A stretch of DNA of 64,000 bases from Symbiodinium kawagutii (Eukaryota; Sar; Dinophyceae; Suessiales; Symbiodiniaceae), in contig VSDK01010247.1 of assembly GCA_009767595.1 (NCBI GenBank), positions 111,563-175,562 of the forward strand, in the 5' to 3' direction. The position numbers were made by a program, and so were the translations under genes. Positions 57,701-64,000 of the stretch are shown here, piece by piece. The notes beneath the pieces were generated by a model, which was given only the letters and a program-made list of their open reading frames with translations, was not told the origin of the DNA and made no database searches. The first letter of the stretch is position 1. Every line of letters starts with the position of its first letter.

Positions 57701-58321
57701 GGTGCATCAACCTTAGCAGATCACCATTGATTGGTGCGCGTTGGTTGAGATGGATTACGGTGGGTGGGGTTGGTGAAAGTTGGCTAAGGTTGGTTGAGGT
57801 TGGCTGAGTTTGGGTGATGAAGTTGGTAGTTAAGTCGGTTCATGGATGTTCATACTTGGAGCAACGATTCTACTGATTGGGTGGTTGAAAACTACTGGTT
57901 GCAATGATGGTTTACTGCCTGTCGTGGGATTTATCTTTCAATGCTGGTTGACTTGCTGTGTGGATGAAACCTTCTGAAAGCAAATCTTGATTGCGATCCC
58001 CACTGTGTTTCACCAACGGCGAACGCAAAAACTTTGTGCAATTGTGGCACAGCAGCCGCGCTGGGCCGTCGTGACGAATAAGCAGCGGGAACGGCTGGTT
58101 CGCCAAAAAGATTTCAGCAACAGAAGAGAACTTCAATGGTTGATCATAGGCCGCGGCGAATCACGTGCAACTTCAGCGCAAGCCATGTGTCCAGCGGCGC
58201 ATCACCAACAACGATGACCAACGCTACCCGGCAACCAACTCAACCAGGAATAGCCGCGCATGGTGGCTGTTTGACGCAGGGCCTTTACATCATCTTCCAA
58301 AATTTGGCCCTCTTGCACCGC
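36650..58321 (-). CDS. Protein kinase gene, 21 exons joined in phase
   Basis: A serine/threonine-type protein kinase split into very small exons. In transcript order the exons are 58321-58165, 58130-58021, 57711-57618, 56117-56106, 53422-53343, 52736-52693, 52413-52371, 51090-51047, 50582-50516, 49798-49731, 49357-49279, 48875-48830, 47119-47082, 45652-45615, 42665-42634, 42122-42097, 41190-41124, 40669-40640, 39956-39916, 37453-37370 and 36742-36650. Every junction keeps the frame, and all kinase subdomains appear once and in order. From the Gly-rich loop to 36650 there are 19 exons, 1026 coding nt in 21.1 kb. The catalytic loop is VRDLKPDN (Val for the usual His of HRD), the metal-binding motif is DFG and the activation-segment end is APE. 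I recognise the subfamily as typical of dinoflagellates (AGC/CAMK-like) but cannot name a substrate. The first exon, terminal exon and possible extra domains are unknown; 58227-58231 carries an apparent one-base frameshift. Confidence 0.88.
37370..37453 (-). CDS. Kinase exon: end of kinase domain
   Basis: TTCAG|G then HGCLRHLKLPRVGASSKEAG and TAAPAQH. Completes LEELRRHGCLRHLKLPR, where kinases normally have HxFF..L. Donor ACAG|GTGGTAAGG. Flanks: ACCACCATTCACC on the left, GATGGTTAATGGTGG on the right. Confidence 0.82.
37523..37580. repeat. 11-bp tandem repeat GGTTGGGAAAT
   Basis: Three to four copies at the 3' end of the intron before the exon at 37453. Confidence 0.8.
38226..38361. repeat. 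Hairpin with 46-bp arms
   Basis: Left arm 38226-38271 (CCGCGGTTTCAATGGTAGAA...) and right arm 38316-38361 are complementary at nearly every base, separated by 44 bp. Each arm is preceded by CCTATGCTTCCAG. Could be an unlisted MITE or an inverted duplication. Confidence 0.9.
39746..39822. repeat. Hairpin with about 28-bp arms
   Basis: CCAATTATCAACATTAAACAC... (39746-39774) against ...GTTTAATGTTGATAATTGG (39796-39822), flanked on both sides by ATAGATACTAAT words. Confidence 0.85.
39916..39956 (-). CDS. Kinase exon: subdomain XI
   Basis: CGTCAG|CGT reads RQAQQRPSLEELR; the invariant Arg of subdomain XI is the R of QRPS. GC donor AG|GCGG. Right flank is GGTGAATGGTGAG-like, left flank TTAACCATTA-like. 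Confidence 0.9.
40640..40669 (-). CDS. Kinase exon: alpha-H, 30 nt
   Basis: AGCCAG|GAC reads DLVLSLIKEE with donor GAG|GTGCC. Joins as DAEDLVLSLIKEERQAQQRPS, the DxVxxLLxxxPxxRPS passage. Confidence 0.8.
40733..40835. mobile_element. Family A copy
   Basis: TTTTCTCAAGTCATAGAGGG ... CATTTTGAGAAGCCGCCATAT; within a kinase intron adjacent to the alpha-H exon. Confidence 0.65.
41124..41190 (-). CDS. Kinase exon: alpha-G/alpha-H
   Basis: CTCCCAG|G then IANCIARPSENGAKALPSKD and AE. GC donor GAG|GCCC. NCIARPxENGA..LP is, from memory, characteristic of this dinoflagellate kinase type. Confidence 0.82.
41696..41737. mobile_element. Family A, right half
   Basis: AACCAACCATTTTGGGGGTCC then CCTATTTTGAGAAACCAC. 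Confidence 0.55.
42097..42122 (-). CDS. Kinase exon: alpha-G region, 26 nt
   Basis: Pyrimidine-rich acceptor TTTCCAG| then VFEALAGD. Ends at a GC donor (CC|GCGC) and joins the next exon as VFEALAGDPIANCIARP. Short, but phase and motif order agree. Confidence 0.62.
42634..42665 (-). CDS. Kinase exon: after alpha-F
   Basis: CGACAG|TG then TPPIQPRGTQ and donor CAA|GTGGG. Completes AGVTPPIQPRG; the TPP motif is usual at this place in the subfamily. Phase fits on both sides; moderate support. Confidence 0.6.
42812..42914. mobile_element. Family A copy
   Basis: CTTGTTTCTCAAAGTCAGGG ... CTCTCTATTTTGAGAAGCATTCATAT. Confidence 0.65.
43792..43838. mobile_element. Family A left half interrupted by family C
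   Basis: TGGTGGCTTCTCAAAATAGGG then GGATGGCTTCTTAT, cut where the family C element begins at 43836. Confidence 0.6.
43836..43940. mobile_element. MITE-like family C copy, intact
   Basis: TACCCTCTGGTAAACTAAC at the left and GTTAGTTTACCAGAGGGTA at the right, with inner GCAATGGAAAATC / GATTTTCCATTGC: about 35-bp near-perfect inverted ends. Inserted in a family A copy. Confidence 0.82.
44130..44258. mobile_element. Family D copy
   Basis: TCTGGTCAAAGGTTGAGCCACC ... TGTGTGAAACCATCAAGCAG. Confidence 0.55.
45115..45208. mobile_element. Family A copy
   Basis: CGTTTCTCAAAACGGGGACCC ... CCCTATTTTGAGAAACCCC. Confidence 0.7.
45615..45652 (-). CDS. Kinase exon: alpha-F (subdomain IX)
   Basis: CTGAG|G then YSFGAVIWVVLA, matching the WSLGVxLWxLLxG helix. 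Donor G|GTGGC. Confidence 0.93.
45724..45830. mobile_element. Family A copy
   Basis: AATGGTGGTTTCTCAAGTCAT ... GGGGGTACCCCTATGACTTG then AGAAACCATC; starts 72 bp upstream of the alpha-F exon acceptor. Confidence 0.78.
46507..46760. repeat. Dispersed short repeat TTTCTATAGGGTTAGTTAACCA
   Basis: Four copies near 46507, 46574, 46639 and 46727. No gene. Confidence 0.75.
46873..47006. mobile_element. Family D copy
   Basis: CGGTTGGTGGTGCTCACCACC, CCAACCATTTAATAACAATTG ... AATAAACCACCAACCAGCC. Confidence 0.62.
47082..47119 (-). CDS. Kinase exon: alpha-EF / start of alpha-F
   Basis: CCCAG|GTC reads VIRGQDYGKAAD and then two bases of Leu. Joined on both sides it gives APEVIRGQDYGKAADLYSFG, a full-consensus subdomain VIII-IX passage. 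Donor TT|GTTCCC. Confidence 0.93.
48748..48812. repeat. GC-rich repeat E (CTCCTGGCCTCCCTTGAAAG)
   Basis: GGCCGCTCCTGGCCTCCCTTG, then AAAGGCCCTTCAAAAG, an imperfect palindrome. Similar words at 17030-17115, 43262-43300, 50595-50650 and 56455-56515. Here it follows the APE exon's donor. Confidence 0.6.
48830..48875 (-). CDS. Kinase exon: activation segment APE
   Basis: CGCCAG|G then TFGAPPGTPAYIAPE, the P+1 loop and APE motif. Donor GAG|GC. The next exon continues exactly after APE. Confidence 0.95.
49279..49357 (-). CDS. Kinase exon: DFG motif
   Basis: CCAG|GT then RLAKPLAKLTDFGLCRFGTE and AIGGEW. DFG binds Mg-ATP. A GC donor (TG|GCCGGG) keeps phase. This is the most recognisable fragment of the gene, inside a 97-codon minus-strand ORF. 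Confidence 0.95.
49731..49798 (-). CDS. Kinase exon: catalytic loop VRDLKPDN
   Basis: GCCGAG|G then HLHMMGMLVRDLKPDNVVLS. Asp, Lys and Asn of the catalytic loop are present. The first residue of HRD is Val, as in other dinoflagellate kinases of this type that I recall with LLRDLKPDN. Donor G|GTGGGC. Confidence 0.95.
50516..50582 (-). CDS. Kinase exon: alpha-E helix
   Basis: CGCTGAG|GC then EEDYAPPPEAFVWIGQVLLG and I. The GC donor (GA|GCGCC) joined to the next exon gives GIEHLHMMG, matching the usual LxHLH before the catalytic loop. Confidence 0.9.
50930..51030. repeat. Repeat shared with 11905-11995
   Basis: TAGATCCCTTGCTAAAAG ... CCAAAAAACACTAAAAAAAG, immediately downstream of the alpha-D exon in sense direction. 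Confidence 0.65.
51047..51090 (-). CDS. Kinase exon: alpha-D region
   Basis: GACGAG|C then FRARHLGTARRRIA, closed by a GC donor (GCCG|GC). Both phases fit the hinge and alpha-E exons, giving RRRIAGEEDYA. It is supported mainly by phase and position rather than by a conserved motif. Confidence 0.65.
51168..51248. mobile_element. Family A copy, shortened
   Basis: GGGGGGGTTCTCAAAATAGGG ... GCCCCTATTTCGGAAAACCACCATA. Confidence 0.65.
52371..52413 (-). CDS. Kinase exon: hinge (subdomain V)
   Basis: CCAAG|GC then LYCFVMELCSKGN, the classic hinge pattern with gatekeeper Met and Glu-Leu. Donor TT|GTGCC. Confidence 0.93.
52693..52736 (-). CDS. Kinase exon: subdomain IV
   Basis: TTGCAG|G then CLVQLFHAKHFPDL, the strand beta-4 region usually written PxIVxLFxxF. 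Donor C|GTCCTG. It joins the hinge exon as FPDLRLYCF. Confidence 0.88.
53343..53422 (-). CDS. Kinase exon: alpha-C helix
   Basis: Reads TVPPRGLAKTAQRESDVADR then LSKEPH. The Glu of RESDV fits the alpha-C Glu that pairs with the catalytic Lys. Donor CACAG|GC is a GC donor; AG plus G of the next exon completes Arg. Confidence 0.85.
53484..53612. repeat. Direct repeat, copy 1 (about 125 bp)
   Basis: ATGGCTGCACCAGCTTTCTAC, then AACTAACTAATGGGTTAATATT. Matches 54238-54359; a third partial match at 54414-54478. Confidence 0.85.
54238..54359. repeat. Direct repeat, copy 2
   Basis: About 85-90% like 53484-53612. Both lie in the large intron between the Lys micro-exon and the alpha-C exon. Confidence 0.85.
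54760..54846. mobile_element. Family B copy, reverse, decayed left end
   Basis: ACCAATGATGGGGGAACCAGG then GAACTGACCCACAGCCAT. Confidence 0.55.
56106..56117 (-). CDS. Kinase micro-exon: catalytic lysine, 12 nt
   Basis: CTCAG|GTGAAGAATGTG|GTTGC encodes just V-K-N-V. It joins TYA of the preceding exon in phase to give YAVKNV, where the Lys is the ATP-anchoring residue of subdomain II. A 12-nt exon is tiny, but no other candidate between 57.6 and 53.4 kb supplies this Lys. Confidence 0.75.
56455..56515. repeat. GC-rich repeat E
   Basis: CCTCCTGGTAGCTCCTTCGC, then CCCCTTCAAAGGG. Confidence 0.55.
56741..56842. mobile_element. Family D copy
   Basis: CTGGTTGGTGGTTCCAACCCC ... CAATCAAACCACCAGCCAG. 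Confidence 0.72.
57618..57711 (-). CDS. Kinase exon: Gly-rich ATP loop
   Basis: Reads HLPESAVLGRGSFGTVWRAK then DAHTNRTYA. GRGSFGTV is the ATP-binding GxGxFGxV loop. Acceptor CTAAG|G, donor GCG|GC (a GC donor). Right flank is GGTTGAGATGG-like, left flank CCACCACC-like. Confidence 0.92.
58021..58130 (-). CDS. Kinase exon: region before Gly-rich loop
   Basis: Acceptor TTGAAG| then FSSVAEIFLANQPFPLLIRH and ARLLCHNCTKFLRS. A GC donor (TC|GCCGTT) restores phase with the next exon. The hydrophobic pattern (PFPLLIR..G....CHN..FL) vaguely resembles a PAS fold, but this is only a suggestion. A GT donor seven bases further on (58013) is the alternative 3' boundary. Confidence 0.65.
58165..58321 (-). 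CDS. Kinase exon: N-terminal region with frameshift
   Basis: Acceptor CATAG| then AVQEGQILEDDVKALRQTA and RGYSWLSWLP. After the run CCGGG (58227-58231 on the plus strand as CCCGG) the frame shifts by one and continues VALVIVVGDAPLDTWLALKL to a donor CAC|GTGATT. Length 157 nt is one more than a multiple of three, consistent with a single inserted base (assembly error or real mutation). The sequence ahead of the kinase domain has no family I recognise. Confidence 0.6.
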
Positions 58322-58399
58322 CTATGAGCAATGCATCTTCTCACATTGACGGCAAGCCCCAACAATCAATGTCCGTGGGACAATTTTAATCGAAGCTAG

Positions 58400-59480
58400 G
58401 AAATGAATTGTTTGAACATTATCTCAGCCGAGAACATCGTAAACAGGGGGTTTTGACGATGTATGAGACGCCCTGCGCGACGTGGGGGTGAACGTGGGTC
58501 TGAACGTGGGTGTGAACGTGTTTGGGTGTGTGCGTGGGTCTCAACTTGAACATCGTTCAGTGAATCGAAGGCATCGTGTCCAAGCTGTGGCCGTTCTCAC
58601 TTGCATGCGCGGTACTGTAGCTAGCGGGATATATTTATGACCGTAGCCAAATAGCCCTGGTGGGTGAAGCAACCCCTATAGGCCCTACCACATAGTGTCA
58701 CTTTGGGTTGCGTTTGCAGTGGGGATAAATACCCAAGTTCTTTTCACCAAATTACCTAGCGTTGTCCCACTTTCAACTTCTGTCATCATTCTTAGTAGAA
58801 ATCGGCTGATTTGGGGCCACGACAAACATAATCTCTGTGCATCCCTTCTTGGTAGCAGTAACACCATTTGATGGCACGAAAAGATGAGTTAGTAGCCGTG
58901 GACGATCGCAATTGACGGTAACCATTCAGAAAAAATCAGTTATCACTAACTACAGTTGTGATCAATTGTTAACAACAATAATGGTCAATAATTTGTGAGT
59001 GATGGAATTGAGACGGATAATTTGTGCAATGATGCCAGAAACAACTAACTGATCGAGCGACAATTAGTTTATGGCGGCGAATTACGTGGCATTGATGAAA
59101 ATCATGATGACAGCAACTGCCTTCTGATGGAGTTGAGTTTGGTCAGCAATTGTCAATAACTTGTTGAAAATTAGAAATCACGATGTGAGCAACCAGTTGC
59201 TAATGGAGTTGAGATTGGTCTGTAAATGTCAATACCTTGCTACGGCTGGAATGTATAATGTCAATGAATTGTTTCTCATAGATTTGAGATTGGTCAATAC
59301 TGGTCAATGTCAGCAAGTTGTTTCTAATTTAGTTGAGATGGGTCAATAATTGTACAGAAGTTGTTTTCGATGGAATAGATCATGTCAGTTACCAGTTTCT
59401 ACAATTTGAACTTTTGTGCACTTGTCAATAACTTGTTGCCCATGGACTTAAACATGTCGCACTGGATCATGTGGCCGCCA
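58400..59480. other. Stretch upstream of the joined kinase exons
   Basis: 58480-58560 is a GAACGTGGGTGTGAACGTG tandem repeat. 58700-58860 has a minus frame (MTEVESGTTLGNLVKRTWVF) with poor splice context. 58980-59380 is built of TTGAGATTGGTCAATA... repeats. Confidence 0.45.
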
Positions 59481-59487
59481 ATGAGCT

Positions 59488-59535
59488 ACCCCGTCCGCCA
59501 CCACTGGATGTACTGGGGGAACACTGGAGACTGGT
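59488..59535 (-). CDS. Possible small exon, kinase 5' region
   Basis: The minus strand offers AG|..GT boundaries around a FGPVSSVPPVHP reading. The plus strand reads an equally open Trp-rich frame (SHWIMWPPMSYPVRHHW), so strand is not settled by composition alone. Kept as a weak call because all secure exons in the window are on the minus strand. Confidence 0.25.
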
Positions 59536-59639
59536 CCAAACGGCTTCAATCCACGCCATCGTACACGATGCCCAGGGTACCTTCCAATTGGAACTTAGGA
59601 TATGGCCATGCGAACTGTGAACTGGGATTAGACACTTGG

Positions 59640-59722
59640 GTGTTTCTCAAAATAGGGGACCCAAAAAAATGATTGATTTATTGTTCTAAATGGGTAATGA
59701 ACGATGATTTAGGGGTACCCCG
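59640..59722. mobile_element. Family A copy, followed by family C half
   Basis: GGTGTTTCTCAAAATAGGGG ... GATTTAGGGGTACCCC; the outer right end is replaced by a family C end at 59733-59767. Confidence 0.6.
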
Positions 59723-59732
59723 GTAATATTTG

Positions 59733-59767
59733 GTGGATTTTCCATCGTATGATTGACAGAGGGTAAC
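59733..59767. mobile_element. Family C, right end only
   Basis: GGTGGATTTTCCATCGTATG then GACAGAGGGTA; abuts a family A copy. Confidence 0.5.
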
Positions 59768-60249
59768 CCAGGTTTACAAACTGCTCCACAGTACAATACT
59801 ACATAAGCTGCTTCACACAGCCGTCCCATTGTTCAAAATAGAGGTCCTAATGGTAAGTGCTTGTCCGATTGGCCTAATCAGTATTGTCAATCATGGTATA
59901 TCTATGGTGACCAGTGTTCCCCCCTATAACGATTTTGTGCAATACATATTATGCCATCCGCTTAAACATGCCACCACCAAAAAAAATTGTAAAGCACCCT
60001 CAAACCACCAAAAAAAGGTAACCACATGAATTACAGGAACAAAATTCGATCCCATTAAAACCCATCCAAAACCCATTAAAACCATCGAAGAACCATCTAA
60101 AACCCATTAAACCCATCCAAAACCCTTTAAATACCAATTAAAACCATCTAAAACCCTCATTAAAAACCCAAAAAAACGATCCATCCAAAGCTGCTCCAAG
60201 CCATCTCCTCCACCGTTGCGTTTCCGTCGCCTCAACCCCGCAGCCTCCC

Positions 60250-60361
60250 GTCCCGTCTCTTCCCCGCCGAGGGGCGCGTAGTGCCAGTTGCCGATGCGAC
60301 GCAGCTCCAGGGCTTCCTTCTTCCACGAGGGATCTACGGCACCGTCGGCCTTGGAGCCAGG
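60250..60361 (-). CDS. Probable exon upstream of kinase
   Basis: A GC-rich island whose minus-strand frame reads WKKEALELRRIGNWHYAPLG, with an acceptor GCGGAG| at 60362. It is flanked on the left by ACCCATTAAAACC repeats (60010-60170) and on the right by ATGGTTGATGG repeats (60400-60900), the usual setting of a minus-strand exon here. Likely N-terminal part of the kinase protein; the 3' boundary is uncertain. Confidence 0.6.
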
Positions 60362-61246
60362 CTCCGCAGTGAGGGATGGAAATGGACCGATGGAATGACC
60401 GACGGACCATGGATGGGGTCATTGATTTATGGTGGATGTATGGTGGTGGAGTGTGGTTGAAAATGGTTGATGAAAATGATGAAGATGGTTGAATATGGTG
60501 GATTAGGAGTTGATTAATGGTCATAAATGGTTGATTAATCATTATACGGTGGTGGATTTATGGTTGAAAGATGATGAAGAAATACATGGTGATGAATCAA
60601 TCATGGTTCAGACATTGGTAACTAATGGTTGATTTCTGGTTGAAAAATAGTTCATATATTACAAATATGTGATTAATGTATGAGTAATATATGGTTAATC
60701 ATGGATTTATGGTTGAAGGATGGTCAATATATGATCAATACATGGTCATTGATAGTCAAAGCATCCTAACTCATGGTTGATATACATGGTTCGTAAACGG
60801 CTGATATATGATGATACTGGTTGACAAGTGGTTTACCGAAGGTGGTTCATAACTGGTTGACATTTTTTTCATGAATGGTTGCTATGTTATTGACGTATGA
60901 TGAATAAACAGTTGACGTATGATGAATAAAAAGTTGATATCATCTTTTGCTTCACATTATGAATATCAAAAAATATCAGTTTGGCCATGTAAACTGGAAA
61001 GGCGAGTTGTGATGTAACCAGTCACACTAAAAATCTAATTGGAACGAAGGCGAGCTCTGTTGCAGCTCGTTCCACCGATGCCATGGCTCGAAAATTGGCG
61101 AAAATTCCGTGGAACATCGGCATTTCACCATCCATCCACCCATCCACCCATCACCATCCACCCACCATCACCTCCTTCCAGCCTTCCCACGCCATGACCG
61201 ACCACCCAGCCCCTCCCCAACCACCCCTCCCCATGCCACCACCCAC

Positions 61247-61388
61247 CCTTCGGCCGAGGCGCATCGATGGGCACCAGGCCTTCCAGGCGCAGCTGTGCCG
61301 ACTCCAAGAAGCGCCGCAGCCGAGCCTCGCTGGCCAAGGCCTGGCGCCGTGGGGCCCGGCGCCGTGGGGCCCTGGGCCGGCCGTGGTT
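61247..61388 (-). CDS. Probable exon upstream of kinase, Arg-rich
   Basis: The minus strand reads an Arg-rich stretch followed by ARLRRFLESAQLRLEGLVP and ends at a good donor (AAGG|GTGGGT). A 15-base GC-rich direct repeat (GGGCCCCACGGCGCC) encodes the Arg/Pro run. Left flank is CCACCCATCC-type and right flank TGG-type DNA, as for other minus-strand exons. It may encode an N-terminal part of the kinase protein; no family recognised. The upstream boundary is approximate. Confidence 0.55.
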
Positions 61389-61429
61389 GGATGGATGCCT
61401 TGGGGATGAACAGCCTGACTATGACACAA

Positions 61430-62520
61430 GTAGATGAGGTTTGTCACTTCAAGATTGGTGACGATTTGAGCTAGATGATGGTGTATCACTGATTTGATGA
61501 GGTTTGGAAGTTTGAGATGGCTATGAGGTGTATCACTTGGGGAATGAATGTTTAGTATCACTTGGGGATTGAGGTTTAGAATTCATCTATGAGCGATTCA
61601 TTGCGAGTTGAAACACTAGTGGTGATGAAACTCTCGTTGGCAATGGGCGAAGCATATATTTTTGGGATCTGGCGCTTAGACTGTCGTGAACGGATAGTAA
61701 CGATGATATTAGTTCACCAGAACAGTAGGAATTGATAGAAAGGAACAGAAGCATTACAAACATCCGAAGCTACAAACCGTAAGAAACAGCAGTAGCCAAA
61801 CATGATCGAGTTTACTCATCACCATCATTCGGGTATGACATGCTTGCGAAGGGATAATAACCGCTGTAGAGGTAGAATAGAGACATTGCCAACAATAGGA
61901 GGGACGTGGAGGGACACTATGGGTAAAGAGAAGCAGTGATTGATTCCTTTATGGTTACTACTTCTATGGTTTCACAATGGGAACACATTGGAATAAACGG
62001 CCACAGTAACATGCTATATACTAGCATCATCGAGTAACGTACAGATATTGCCATAATTAGGTCATTGTCAATACCCATCATAGCCAATATAGTAAATAGC
62101 CAAAGTGGGACAGTAATTGCTGATCATGGCTCATGATTGATGGTGGTTGAACCCTCAAGGCTAGCAAAGGCCACAGCTGGTGACTAGTTACAGCGAACCA
62201 TGGCCATGTTTGATAATGATGTTAATTCATGGCTTTTTTCGTTGGCAATGATGGTGGTCTACATCAATTAATTACATCAATTACCTTACCCATCAAGATT
62301 CACCGTTGCTCAATCCACGCATCAAGCATCAACCAAACCATCAACCAACCTAATATCTTGAAGCAACAGCGATTCATGAATTAACTAATGGATGTTAAAC
62401 CTCAAGCATCACTGTTGGTTCAAGATATTCACCTATTCGCACTCATTAGTTAACAGGTTAATTCACCTTAATGTTAATTAAACCTAACAGGTTGATGAAT
62501 TAACCAACCAAGCATCAGCC
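61430..62520. other. No gene seen
   Basis: AT-rich, with GATGAGGTTT words on the left and CATCAACCAACC on the right. Could be an intron or the start region of the kinase transcript; no promoter signal can be named. Confidence 0.4.
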
Positions 62521-62564
62521 ATCGGCCGATGCCAAGGGCCCCCATCGTTACCACCAACCCTCGC

Positions 62565-62599
62565 CTCGCGAGTGCTGGTGCCGCGCACGGCACCACGGA
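62565..62599 (-). CDS. Probable small exon near right end
   Basis: CCCAG|TC then RGAVRGTSTRE (or VVPCAAPALA in another frame), GC donor GAG|GCGAGG. Left flank AACCATCAACCAACC (62280-62510), right flank TGGTGGTTTTATGG (62640-63480): the mirrored setting fits a minus exon. The plus strand also reads well (APIVTTNPRLASAGAAHGTT). Confidence 0.45.
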
Positions 62600-62639
62600 C
62601 TGGGACCTCAAACAGCGGAGATGGTGCCAGTGGTGAACA

Positions 62640-63520
62640 GCTTGGTGAATGATGGCGGGATAAGAACCACTTATGGTGGTGAATGATGGTGTTTATGGTG
62701 GTTTTATGGTGGTTTTATGGTGGTTTTATGATGGTTAATGATGGTTATGGTGGTGGTTGTTCTATGTTGTTATGATGCTTAATGACGGTTTGGAACGGAA
62801 TCTGATGGCTCATGGTGGTGAATTGTGGTCCTGAACAGGTTGATGATGGTTATTGATATAAGATTGATTCATGATGGTTGACGATGGTAAATTATAGTGG
62901 TGAATTAATGATAGTTAATGAATGTTAATGATACTTGATCATGGTTAATGATGGTTGATGATGGTTGTGGTGGTGATGGAAGATGTGGTTGTGGTGGATG
63001 GTTAATGATAAAAGTTATGATGGTTAATGATGGTTACTACGGTTGATTACATGTTGGTTATAAGGTTATGGTTGTGAATGATGCTTGTTACGTATGATGA
63101 TTGATTGTGCAACTCCAGTTAATGATGGTTGTCTTAAAATGTAAGAGGTTTAGAGGGCAAGGTGGCCATTGGCAGCAGGAACTTAGGATTGCGGACCTTT
63201 TTTACAGGTGTCTGTATAAGGTCAACAGTGGTGATTTATGATGGTGATGGATGATACTACCAAGGTGAATAGATGTTATATAATGGAAATTAGTGGATAT
63301 TCATAGATGATAGTAGTCGCTTGTGTAGGCGTTGATATAAGGGATAGTTGTGGTGAATCAAGGGTTTGTAGGGAATAATGATGATGATTAATTAATGATG
63401 TTCAATGGTGATTGATGATGGTGAATCGACTATAGGCCTAATGATGATGGTTTTGGATGGTTTACAAGGATAAGTGACCAGGGTCAAAGTTAATGATGGT
63501 GATTAATGATTGTGGTTACA
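62640..63520. other. TGATGGT-rich block
   Basis: Dense TGGTGGTTTTATGG, GGTTAATGATGG repeats; the complementary type lies on the other side of the exon at 62565. Confidence 0.7.
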
Positions 63521-63689
63521 CTCAGTTGCACTCCGCTAAACGAACCTAGAAGTGGAAATCCGCCATAAATGGTTTGTTTGCCATGATGAGTGTCGCCTCT
63601 CACCTAAAATCTCAAGATTCCAAGGTCTCCCTTAAAAGCGACTCAACCCGTTTGCCCCGGCTTATCATCCGTTGCGGTTCACAGCAACA

Positions 63690-63736
63690 CCGTGACCGTT
63701 TCGCCACAAAGCGCCACAAGGCTTTCCGAGTCAACA
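63690..63736 (-). CDS. Possible exon at right end
   Basis: Minus frame VDSESLVALCGET with donor ACG|GTCACGG. The plus strand frame LPRLIIRCGSQQHRDRFATK is equally open. Confidence 0.3.
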
Positions 63737-64000
63737 GATCGAATCATTGAAGATCCATAATGCTGTGGCAGGGAAAATCCAGGACCCCTGCAAGCTACCA
63801 AGCCACAAAAAGATGCTTTATCAAGCTTCCCCATCATTGCTGAATCCCTATCAGCTGTTCAACAATCCAACAGTCCATGTTTGCAAAATGCATCACCTTG
63901 AAATCCATACAAACCATGTCTTTTATTGTTTAACAAATCATCTGAATAACATTCGATAACATTCATTGAATTCTTGCAAATCTTACAATTTGAATTGAAT

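Noticed and set aside
62540..62625. Plus-strand exon APIVTTNPRLASAGAAHGTT, suggesting a divergent gene
   Set aside because: Flank word order is that of a minus-strand exon; kept only as an alternative.
1..64000. Relict spliced-leader sequence (CCGTAGCCATTTTGGCTCAAG type)
   Set aside because: Looked for on both strands; only partial resemblances (for example GACCGTAGCCAAATAG near 58640) were seen.
1..64000. CRISPR array or bacterial/viral gene cluster
   Set aside because: Tandem repeats have no unique spacers, and there are no operons, ribosome-binding sites or long adjacent ORFs; the sequence is eukaryotic nuclear in style.

Overview
This window looks like nuclear DNA of a dinoflagellate, with a Symbiodiniaceae/Suessiales-like genome the closest match I can suggest. 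The evidence is: very short GC-rich exons (12-110 nt where I could define them) separated by long AT-rich, repeat-filled introns; 5' splice sites that are GC about as often as GT; 3' splice sites that usually read AG|G; coding on one strand only over 64 kb; a protein kinase subfamily (VRDLKPDN / LTDFGLCRFG / PPGTPAYIAPE) and SH-x-W proteins that I associate with dinoflagellates; and several families of short inverted-repeat (MITE-like) elements. Most long open reading frames here are chance ORFs in repeats. The genes had to be read exon by exon.

Layout, all coding on the minus strand, so transcription runs from high to low coordinates. (1) 62.5-63.7 kb: one or two possible exons of an upstream part. 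(2) 61.4 to 36.6 kb: a protein kinase gene. I could join 21 exons in phase from 58321 down to 36650, covering the Gly-rich loop, catalytic Lys, alpha-C, hinge, catalytic loop, DFG, APE and the C-lobe. Two probable N-terminal exons lie at 60.3 and 61.3 kb, and probable further exons at 35.1, 32.5, 31.7, 30.4 and 28.15 kb belong to this gene or the next. A decayed non-LTR-type retroelement tail sits at 33.3-34.4 kb. (3) 27576-25957: one intronless gene for a 539-residue multi-pass membrane protein with an FLSHTW / FFDAACIHQ / LWCVFEL TIR-like signature. (4) 24.3 to 1.1 kb: a series of small exons of one or more genes, including an EF-hand-like exon at 19.95 kb, a pair of homologous exons at 6.5 and 12.05 kb, and at 2.8-1.1 kb three exons that join in phase into a VIVVSHQWLS...HHPDPDQ domain.

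The non-coding part has a strong unexplained organisation. On the plus strand the DNA to the left of an exon is usually built from ACCATCA/TTAACCA-like words and the DNA to the right from TGATGGT/TGGTTAA-like words. In the sense direction each intron therefore begins TGATGGT-rich and ends ACCATCA-rich, so its two ends are broadly complementary. The pattern also marks exons and their strand. Four MITE-like families (A-D below), minisatellites, a GATA microsatellite and hairpins fill the introns. Ten Ns at 10861-10870 mark an assembly gap. Gene ends, promoters and spliced-leader sites are not resolved, and exon calls outside the kinase and SHQW models rest on reading-frame quality, splice sites and flank pattern only.
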